Origin: Aurantibacter_A sp965215845
Lineage (GTDB): Bacteria; Bacteroidota; Bacteroidia; Flavobacteriales; Flavobacteriaceae
Reading direction: 5' to 3'
NCBI GenBank assembly: GCA_965215845.1
Contig: CBDCEL010000004.1
Coordinates: 372,001-436,000 of the forward strand
DNA: 64,000 nucleotides
The notes beneath the pieces were generated by a model. The model searched no databases. It was not told where the DNA came from and saw only the letters and a program-made list of their open reading frames with translations. Positions 55,077 to 62,138 of this stretch are shown piece by piece. Within the stretch, counting starts at the first letter, position 1. Every line of letters starts with the position of its first letter. Both the position numbers and the translations under genes were made by a program.

Positions 55077-55209
55077 AACAACCCTAAATTCCGTCTATTC
55101 CAGTTCATAGAAAGGGTTTAAAGTTGAGCACAAGAAAATATGAATTGAATGAATCCATACACTTCCCCTTATTTCGTAAGGGGTGAGACAACGGAAAAAA
55201 ACAAAAAGC

Positions 55210-57579
55210 ATGTTCAAAAATCACATAAAAATTGCCTGGCGGAATCTCAAAAAAAACAAGGTCTATTTCTCCATTAACGTACTCGGACTTTCCATTGCCT
55301 TGACCGTATCGTTTCTCATGTTGTTATGGGTCTATGACGAATACAAAATGGACAAATTTCACGCGAACGACGATCGTCTGTACCGAGTAAAGCGCTCAAT
55401 ACCACTAGAGGGTGGCGTCTTTGATGTTTATGAGGGCATATCATATCCATTGCTAAAAACAGCCACCGAACAACTCCCAGAGGTTGAAAAATACATCACC
55501 CTGGGCCGAACATTTGAGGATAATCTGAAAATAGACAATGTTGACTTCAGGGCCAGTGGAACTTTCTCAAATGCCGACCTGTTCAGAAGTCTGAGCTTTC
55601 CGGTTCTTGTTGGCGATATATCCCAATTGGACAAAAAAACTGAGGCCATTGCCATATCGGAAAATCTTGCACATCGCATTTGGGGCGACCCTTGGATGCA
55701 AGAAGCCATGGGCAGCACAATAACAATTCTTGATAATGGCGATTTCACGGTGGAAGCAATTTATGCTAATTTGCCAGAAAGCTCATCGATACAAAATGAT
55801 TTCTATTACAGTTTTGAAAAGCACCTCAATGACAATGATTGGATGCTCGAATGGGGAAACAATGGTATGCAGGGGGCTTTTCTTCTACGTGAAGATACCA
55901 ATGCCGATTTGGTCGGTGCGAAAATTCACGACCTTTTTCAAGCAAATATCAAAGGGGAGAACAAAGAGGGGATCCTACTTCAAAAATTTTCAGATGACTA
56001 TCTCTACGGAAAGTTCGATGAGATGGCGCAGGTTAGTGGAGGCCGTATCGAGTATGTAAGAATATTTACGATAGCCGCAATTTTTCTTTTGTTGATTTCA
56101 TGTATCAACTTTGTAAACCTATCCACGGCATATGCCATCAACAGGGCGGGCGAAATTGGCATTCGCAAGGCCATCGGAGCCGGAAAAGGTGCACTCATCA
56201 AACAGTTTCTGACCGAAACTGCGATTGTCACCTCAATTTCGTTCGTAATCGCCTATCTGCTCTCATGGCTGCTGCTGCCGGGCATGAATACCTTTGTTGG
56301 CAAAAACCTGATAATTGATTTGACAAATCCGGGTTTATGGTTGAGCGTTATTGTTGTTTTTGTGATTACCACACTGCTTTCCGGATTATATCCTTCCGTG
56401 GTCATTTCATCCTATAAGCCGGTAAGTGCCTTAAAAGGAAAGGGCCAGGAAAGAAAAAATACCATCTCATTGCGAAAAGGATTGGTCGTTCTTCAGTTCG
56501 GTTTGGCCGTGTTGTTGATAGTCGCGGCCATAACCGTACGACAGCAAGTGGATTATATTAACGAAAAAGACTTGGGGTTGACCAAAGATCATATTCTATC
56601 AATTCACCAAGACGGGGCACTAACGGCCAAATATGAGCCGTTGCGAAATGAATTATTGGCCGACCAAGCCATTGATGACGTTACACTCGCAGGGCCGTCT
56701 CCTTTAGATATGGTGGCTTCCTCAAGTGGCGTACAGTGGCCCGGGAAAAATAGTGATCAAGACAATATAGAATTCTCACTGTTATGGACCGCCCATAATT
56801 TTCCTAAGGTATTCGATATTCCCCTTCATGAAGGTTCATACTACCGCGAGGGAAGCACCGATACCTTGAATATCGTGGTCAATCAAAAGGCCGTCGAGAT
56901 TATGGGTATCGAAAATCCGGTCGGAAAGACATTTCAGTTATGGGGAAAGCAGAGACAGATTCTCGGGGTTCTAAAGGATTTCCACAACAGATCATTGTAC
57001 GAACCAATCCAGCCGGCCATCTTTTTGTTGGATCCAAACAACGCAGGAAACATGTTTGTAAAAATCAAGGCAGGAAAAACCAAAGACGCATTGGTCGCCA
57101 TGCAGTCTGCATTCGCGAGAATGTTACCAGACCTTCCCTTGCATTATGATTTTGTCGATGAGCAATTTGCGGAGAGTTATAGAAGCGAGACGCTTACAGG
57201 TGCCCTGACTTATTATTTTGCAATCATCTCGATATTGATCTCTTGTCTTGGTCTCTTCGGCTTGGCAACGTTTATGGCCAAACAGCGTACCAAGGAAATC
57301 GGGATTCGAAAAGTGCTCGGAGCTTCTGTTGGAAACATTACGACCCTAATATCCATGGATTTTCTGAAACTGGTGGGGTTCGCAATCTTGATTGCCTCTC
57401 CCCTCGCCTATTATCTAATGAGCGACTGGCTTGAAGGTTTCGCATACCGTATTGACTTGAGTTGGTGGGTATTCGGTCTCGCGGGCTTATTGACCGTCTT
57501 GATCGCTTTTGCGACCATTGGCTTTCAAGCTGCCAAGGCGGCAATGGTCGAACCGGTCAAGAGCTTGCGAACGGAATAA
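55210..57579 (+). CDS. FtsX/MacB-type ABC permease P13
   Basis: The ATG at 55210 (MFKNHIKIAWRNLKKNKVYF) gives 789 residues; nine extra residues from 55183 are unlikely. Coupling motifs are AGEIGIRKAIGAGKG and KEIGIRKVLGASV; the end is EPVKSLRTE. The junction before TM2 (QVSGGRIEYVRIF) links it loosely to the P7/P9/P10 subgroup. The 133-base spacer before it shows no promoter or terminator. Confidence 0.9.
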   Translation: MFKNHIKIAWRNLKKNKVYFSINVLGLSIALTVSFLMLLWVYDEYKMDKFHANDDRLYRVKRSIPLEGGVFDVYEGISYPLLKTATEQLPEVEKYITLGRTFEDNLKIDNVDFRASGTFSNADLFRSLSFPVLVGDISQLDKKTEAIAISENLAHRIWGDPWMQEAMGSTITILDNGDFTVEAIYANLPESSSIQNDFYYSFEKHLNDNDWMLEWGNNGMQGAFLLREDTNADLVGAKIHDLFQANIKGENKEGILLQKFSDDYLYGKFDEMAQVSGGRIEYVRIFTIAAIFLLLISCINFVNLSTAYAINRAGEIGIRKAIGAGKGALIKQFLTETAIVTSISFVIAYLLSWLLLPGMNTFVGKNLIIDLTNPGLWLSVIVVFVITTLLSGLYPSVVISSYKPVSALKGKGQERKNTISLRKGLVVLQFGLAVLLIVAAITVRQQVDYINEKDLGLTKDHILSIHQDGALTAKYEPLRNELLADQAIDDVTLAGPSPLDMVASSSGVQWPGKNSDQDNIEFSLLWTAHNFPKVFDIPLHEGSYYREGSTDTLNIVVNQKAVEIMGIENPVGKTFQLWGKQRQILGVLKDFHNRSLYEPIQPAIFLLDPNNAGNMFVKIKAGKTKDALVAMQSAFARMLPDLPLHYDFVDEQFAESYRSETLTGALTYYFAIISILISCLGLFGLATFMAKQRTKEIGIRKVLGASVGNITTLISMDFLKLVGFAILIASPLAYYLMSDWLEGFAYRIDLSWWVFGLAGLLTVLIAFATIGFQAAKAAMVEPVKSLRTE

Positions 57580-57589
57580 GGAAGAAGCC

Positions 57590-60007
57590 ATGTATAAACT
57601 ATTCTTAAAAATTGCGACCCGGTACCTGCTTAAGAACAAGCTGTACTCATTTATCAACATCTTCGGGCTGGCATTAGGCATAGCCTCATTTATACTGATT
57701 ATGCTCTACGTGAACCATGAAAGAAGTTATGACACTTTTGACGGTTCTGAAAACGTGCAACGCGTATATATGGATTACTTGGAAGGAGGGGAATGGGTCG
57801 CCGGTGATGCCAATGCCTACATCGTTACAGGGCCTACCTTGAAGGACGAGTTTCCGGAAATTCTCGATTTTGTTAGGCTGCGGCAGATGTACTCCGTGGT
57901 CTTAATGAGAGGTAATGAGGTTTTCGATAAAAATCAAGGCTCCTTGGCCGATCCTTCGTATTTCGAAATCTTTGATCGTGCATTGAACAAGGGAGATGCA
58001 AGAAAGGCACTTAGTGAACCATATTCCATCGTTCTTACCAAGGCCCTTGCCGAAAAAATTTTTGGAAGTGAGTCTGCCATGGGCAGAACACTCAAGGTGT
58101 TTGATGGCGAAAGCCCTCTCTTCACCGTGACCGGAATCCTTGAGGAGAGCAACCGTAACACCCACATCAAAAATGATTTTTTGATTTCCTTCAAGTCTTT
58201 TTACACCTGGAGGTCTTTCGAGGGTGATTGGGATTTCACATGGAACCAGAACATGTACTTTACCTATCTGAAAATCAATCCGCTTGCGGATATCGATCGG
58301 TTAAGGCAAAAAATAATGGACTTCAAAGTGGAGAGCCTTCCCTACGAACGTCATAATATCGAGCCGCTTGAAGACATCCATTTATATTCTGACAAGCCCT
58401 ATGAATCAGAGGCAAACGGAAGTGCCAGTAGGGTTAGTTTTCTGCTGGCAATAGCAATCATAATCATAGTACTTTCATGGTTGAACTATGTCAATCTCTC
58501 CACCGCAAAATCGCTGGAGCGGGCAAAGGAGACGGGTATTCGAAAAGTGGCAGGTGCCCAAAGGCCACAAATCATTTTTCAGTCCCTCATCGAGTCCTTA
58601 CTTTTAAATTTGTTCGCAATAGTACTTGCCGTTTTAGGGGTACTGATCGTTCTTCCCACATTCAATGGTTATGTCGACAAAGAGCTAATGGTCGGCATTC
58701 ATAACATCAAAGAATTTTTGCCGATGATCGCCTTCATACTGTTCGGAGCCATGGTCTCAGGTATCTATCCCGCCCTCACCCTGAGCAACTATGCTCCGGC
58801 AACGGCGCTGAAGGGTAAGACCCGACATACGCAGGAAGGTGTCATGATCAGAAAAGCATTGATCATCGGACAGTTCTTGGCAACCATCGTGTTACTTGTA
58901 GGCACTATCGTGGTTACAAAACAAATCAAGTTTTTACAAAATCAGCCTATTGGAGTGAATCTCAATAGGGTGGTAGCCTTAAGCGGACAGGTTTTAAATA
59001 CCCTGCCCGACTCAGTGTTTCTTGGCAATTTAAATACCTTTAAGAGTGAACTTGAAAAACTTCCTTTTGTCGAAAAAATAGCTGGTGCACGAACCTATCC
59101 CGGAGGAGGGTATGACGCGCTGAACTCCAGTGCCGGAATTACCTTTCCCAACGGTATTAGGGATGATAAGCGCATTACCTATAATTATAGCGTTGACCCA
59201 AATTATTTTGAATTGATGGATATGGAATTTATTGCCGGGGGTCCGTTTCGCAAAAACGCAGAGGGGCAAAGCAATCAAATAGTTATGAACGAAAAGTTCG
59301 TACGGTTTATGGGTATTTCCAATATGCAAGATGCCATAAACAAAACCGTGAAATTTTTTGATGACGATTGGATTATTTCAGGTGTCATAAGAGACTATCA
59401 TCACTTTGGCCTAAAAACCGACATTGAACCCATTCTTTTACGGTACGAATCAAATGGAGACAATCTCTTGGTAAAATTCAATGAGGGTAGTTCTTCGATT
59501 GCAGGCATGACCGAGGCCATCTCCCAAATCGAGGGCAAATGGAAAGAGCTATTCCCCCAAAGCACGTTCAACTACAAATTCTTAGACCAAAACTTCGAGG
59601 CACAATACCAAGAAGACAGGGCCTTTGGCTCTGCTTTTGGGGTCTTCACGGTTTTGGCAATTCTCATTGCGTCGATGGGGCTGTTCGGCCTGACCTCTTA
59701 TATATGCACGCAACGAAGAAAGGAAATCGGGGTTCGAAAGGTCAACGGTGCCAAAATTTCACAAATACTGGCATTATTGAACAAAGACTTTATCAAATGG
59801 GTCGGTCTGGCCTTTGTTATTGCCATTCCAATCTCATGGTATGCCATGAACAAATGGCTGGAAGGTTTTGCCTATAAGACCGAAATGAGTTGGTGGGTTT
59901 TCGCACTGGCGGGTATCATTGCCCTGGTGATTGCATTGCTAACGGTCAGCTGGCAGAGTTTTCGGGCCGCAAGAATGAATCCGGTAGAGGTTTTAAGGGA
60001 CGAATAG
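57590..60007 (+). CDS. FtsX/MacB-type ABC permease P14
   Basis: The ATG at 57590 (MYKLFLKIATRYLLKNKLYS) gives 805 residues and starts 10 bases after P13; a longer frame from 57509 would overlap P13 by 71 bases. It is the most diverged at its ends: the N-terminus lacks MFKN, and the C-terminus is NPVEVLRDE. Coupling motifs are AKETGIRKVAGAQRP and KEIGVRKVNGAKI, the latter with Asn in place of the usual Leu. It lies next to ATPase 2 and may have coevolved with it. Confidence 0.9.
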   Translation: MYKLFLKIATRYLLKNKLYSFINIFGLALGIASFILIMLYVNHERSYDTFDGSENVQRVYMDYLEGGEWVAGDANAYIVTGPTLKDEFPEILDFVRLRQMYSVVLMRGNEVFDKNQGSLADPSYFEIFDRALNKGDARKALSEPYSIVLTKALAEKIFGSESAMGRTLKVFDGESPLFTVTGILEESNRNTHIKNDFLISFKSFYTWRSFEGDWDFTWNQNMYFTYLKINPLADIDRLRQKIMDFKVESLPYERHNIEPLEDIHLYSDKPYESEANGSASRVSFLLAIAIIIIVLSWLNYVNLSTAKSLERAKETGIRKVAGAQRPQIIFQSLIESLLLNLFAIVLAVLGVLIVLPTFNGYVDKELMVGIHNIKEFLPMIAFILFGAMVSGIYPALTLSNYAPATALKGKTRHTQEGVMIRKALIIGQFLATIVLLVGTIVVTKQIKFLQNQPIGVNLNRVVALSGQVLNTLPDSVFLGNLNTFKSELEKLPFVEKIAGARTYPGGGYDALNSSAGITFPNGIRDDKRITYNYSVDPNYFELMDMEFIAGGPFRKNAEGQSNQIVMNEKFVRFMGISNMQDAINKTVKFFDDDWIISGVIRDYHHFGLKTDIEPILLRYESNGDNLLVKFNEGSSSIAGMTEAISQIEGKWKELFPQSTFNYKFLDQNFEAQYQEDRAFGSAFGVFTVLAILIASMGLFGLTSYICTQRRKEIGVRKVNGAKISQILALLNKDFIKWVGLAFVIAIPISWYAMNKWLEGFAYKTEMSWWVFALAGIIALVIALLTVSWQSFRAARMNPVEVLRDE

Positions 60008-60033
60008 CAAACGGTCAATAACAAATTAAGAAA

Positions 60034-61146
60034 ATGAAAAAATCAACACTAATTTTTCTCCTGTTTCTTGGGGTTTCGGCCTTCCCCCAAAAAATGGGCG
60101 AGTACATACAAATGAAACCTGAAAACTGGGAGTTCAAGAAAGGGACCATCGAGTTTATCGCCCACAGATCGAGGCCCTCCCTTAAAATTTTAACCAGTAA
60201 CGATAAAGTCATTTTGAGGGATGTAAATTTTTCCAGCGGAACAATCGAGTACGATTTCGAACCGATAGATCCTAGATTTACTTCCCTTTATTTTAGGATG
60301 AAGGACAGCCTCGAAAATGAATGTTTTTATTTTCGTACGGCGAGAGCGGGAAATCAAGGTGCGGTTGATGCCGTACAATATGCTCCTCATGTTGATGGTG
60401 TTAATTTATGGGATATGCTGTTCCATTTTCAATCCAACGCCAATTTTGCGACCGAAAAATGGAATCATGTGAAATTAATCGTTTCTGGAAAACAAATGAA
60501 AGTTTTTGTAAACGACATGAAACATGCCGCATTGATCGTTCCAAAATTGGAAGGCAATGTCTCTGAGGGCCTATTGGCTTTTGACGGCCAGGTCATCATT
60601 TCCAACCTAAGTATTAAGCCAGATGAAGTAGAGGGGCTTTCGCCAAAAGCCGGATTGGATTTAACCGACAATGACGCTCGCTATCTCAGAAAATGGAGGG
60701 TAAGCGAGGTCATCGTTCCTCCCAGTAATGTTGATTTCGATTACAACTATTTTCCCAATGAAAAAAATAAATGGGAAGAAATTCAAGCAGAACGTAGGGG
60801 CCTTATTAACTTGACTCGAAAATTTGGGGCATCACAAGAACGTCGTATCGTTTGGCTTGAGACTAATATCACTTCAAATAAGGCCAAAAAGACCAGACTT
60901 GATTTGGGCTTCAGTGACGAGGTATGGGTTTTTATCAACAAACAACCTTTGTACTTTGATAAAGGCTATTATGGCACTCCTTCAATGAAAATGCCCGATG
61001 GTCGCCTATCTTTGGAAAACGCGTCCTTCGATATTCCTTTGGCGGAAGGCGACAACGAACTATTGATAGCTGTTGCTAACAACTTCTTCGGTTGGGGCCT
61101 TGTTGCGCGTTTTGAACAAATTGAAGATTTAAAAATTGAGAATTAA
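60034..61146 (+). CDS. Secreted concanavalin/LamG-fold protein in the permease operon
   Basis: The 370-residue protein has a signal peptide (KKSTLIFLLFLGVSAFPQ) and an N-terminal beta-sandwich of the concanavalin A-like/DUF1080 type (about 25-200), with FSSGTIEYDFEPIDPRFTSL, YFRTARAGNQGAVDAVQY, WNHVKLIVSGKQMKVFVNDM. A second beta-rich part follows (about 215-365), with GFSDEVWVFINKQPLYF. No catalytic residues are recognisable, so binding is more likely than hydrolysis. It is 26 bases after P14 and 11 before ATPase 2, hence in the same transcript; a periplasmic or surface ligand-binding partner of the exporter is possible. Confidence 0.7.
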   Translation: MKKSTLIFLLFLGVSAFPQKMGEYIQMKPENWEFKKGTIEFIAHRSRPSLKILTSNDKVILRDVNFSSGTIEYDFEPIDPRFTSLYFRMKDSLENECFYFRTARAGNQGAVDAVQYAPHVDGVNLWDMLFHFQSNANFATEKWNHVKLIVSGKQMKVFVNDMKHAALIVPKLEGNVSEGLLAFDGQVIISNLSIKPDEVEGLSPKAGLDLTDNDARYLRKWRVSEVIVPPSNVDFDYNYFPNEKNKWEEIQAERRGLINLTRKFGASQERRIVWLETNITSNKAKKTRLDLGFSDEVWVFINKQPLYFDKGYYGTPSMKMPDGRLSLENASFDIPLAEGDNELLIAVANNFFGWGLVARFEQIEDLKIEN

Positions 61147-61157
61147 AAAATTAATAA

Positions 61158-61820
61158 ATGCTATTACAATTAAACAACATTTTCAAATGGGTACAGTCCG
61201 GCGGACAACGTATTTTTCTTTTAAAAGATATTAATCTAGAGGTCGAGGAGGGAGAGTTCATCTCTGTAATGGGACCTTCTGGGTCGGGTAAATCGACCTT
61301 GCTCAATGTCATCGGAATGCTCGACGGTTTCGATGAGGGCGAGTATAATTTTTTGGATGAACCCGTGCATCAACTAAAGGAAAAACATCGTGCCAATCTT
61401 TATAAGCAATATATTGGTTTTGTTTTTCAAGCCTATCATTTGATAGACGAACTTACTGTATATGAGAACCTTGAAATGCCCTTACTCTATAAAAAGTTGA
61501 AGGGTTCAGAGCGTAAGGCCATGGTGGCCGACATGCTCGACCGCTTTAATATAGTAGGCAAGAAAGATCTTTTTCCGACCCAATTAAGTGGCGGACAACA
61601 GCAACTGGTCGGAGTGGCACGCGCCTTGATTTCAAAACCGAAATTACTATTGGCCGACGAACCTACCGGAAATCTCAATTCACAGCAAGGCGAGGAAATC
61701 ATGGAACTTTTTAAACAGTTGAATGATGAAGGTGTCACTATTATTCAAGTGACACATTCTGAAAAGAATGCCGCCTACGGCAAGCGGATCATCAATTTAT
61801 TGGATGGTCGTAAAGTTTAG
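61158..61820 (+). CDS. MacB/LolD-type ABC transporter ATP-binding protein 2
   Basis: This 220-residue stand-alone ATPase has Walker A GPSGSGKST (39-47), Q-loop Gln91, signature LSGGQ (143-147), Walker B LLLADEPT (163-170) with the catalytic Glu, and the H-loop VTHS. Two conserved positions differ from ATPase 1: LSGGQQQL in place of LSGGQQQR, and NLNS in place of the D-loop NLDS. It closes the permease array. Being next to P14, whose coupling motifs also diverge, it may serve the second operon. It should still bind ATP; reduced turnover is inference. Confidence 0.93.
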   Translation: MLLQLNNIFKWVQSGGQRIFLLKDINLEVEEGEFISVMGPSGSGKSTLLNVIGMLDGFDEGEYNFLDEPVHQLKEKHRANLYKQYIGFVFQAYHLIDELTVYENLEMPLLYKKLKGSERKAMVADMLDRFNIVGKKDLFPTQLSGGQQQLVGVARALISKPKLLLADEPTGNLNSQQGEEIMELFKQLNDEGVTIIQVTHSEKNAAYGKRIINLLDGRKV

Positions 61821-62138
61821 GTTACCCCACCCTATGTTGCCTTAAAAGCTGTGTAATCATTACTTGGATTGGTCAAATACACTCCAATCGTTCAATAAAC
61901 AACTCTTTTAAAGCCTTGGACTCGAACACGCCTTGAGTTCATTGTATCGCCCAATTCCATTATCCCCATATTGATGATCGGACAAAATTACATAGGCTTC
62001 GAGAGACATTTGCTTCGAAATTTGCCATTGTTTATTTTTTGTACAAAATCAAATGGATTTTAATTTCCCCAATATCACTTATCTTTAAAGTGTATTCCTT
62101 CAAAGGAAAATCGATTGACAATTATTTGGGAAAATAGT
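61821..62138. other. Intergenic gap between ATPase 2 and the cytochrome-type lipoprotein gene
   Basis: These 318 bases hold no gene that I can support. A weak promoter candidate is TTG at 62039-62041 with TAATTTCC at 62061-62068, 19 bases apart, which matches the spacing but only part of the -7 box of the Bacteroidetes consensus. No clear terminator is visible after ATPase 2. Confidence 0.4.

Noticed and set aside
21763..55209. Short precursor-peptide genes (for example lanthipeptide type) in gaps of the exporter locus
   Set aside because: I read the larger gaps (21763-21915, 49802-49982, 52431-52664, 55077-55209) and saw no short frame with a leader-like sequence, and no modification enzymes are present.
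57509..57589. Extended N-terminus of P14 overlapping P13
   Set aside because: It would overlap the P13 coding end by 71 bases, and the added residues are an out-of-frame reading of P13; the ATG at 57590 restores the family N-terminus.
23998..60007. Many minus-strand frames of 60-148 codons inside the permease genes
   Set aside because: All lie antisense to well-supported permease genes, recur at equivalent places in paralogs and show no family motif.
23998..60007. CRISPR array or insertion sequence as the cause of the repeats
   Set aside because: The repeats are full-length coding paralogs with conserved frames; no transposase, terminal inverted repeats or short spaced repeats were seen.
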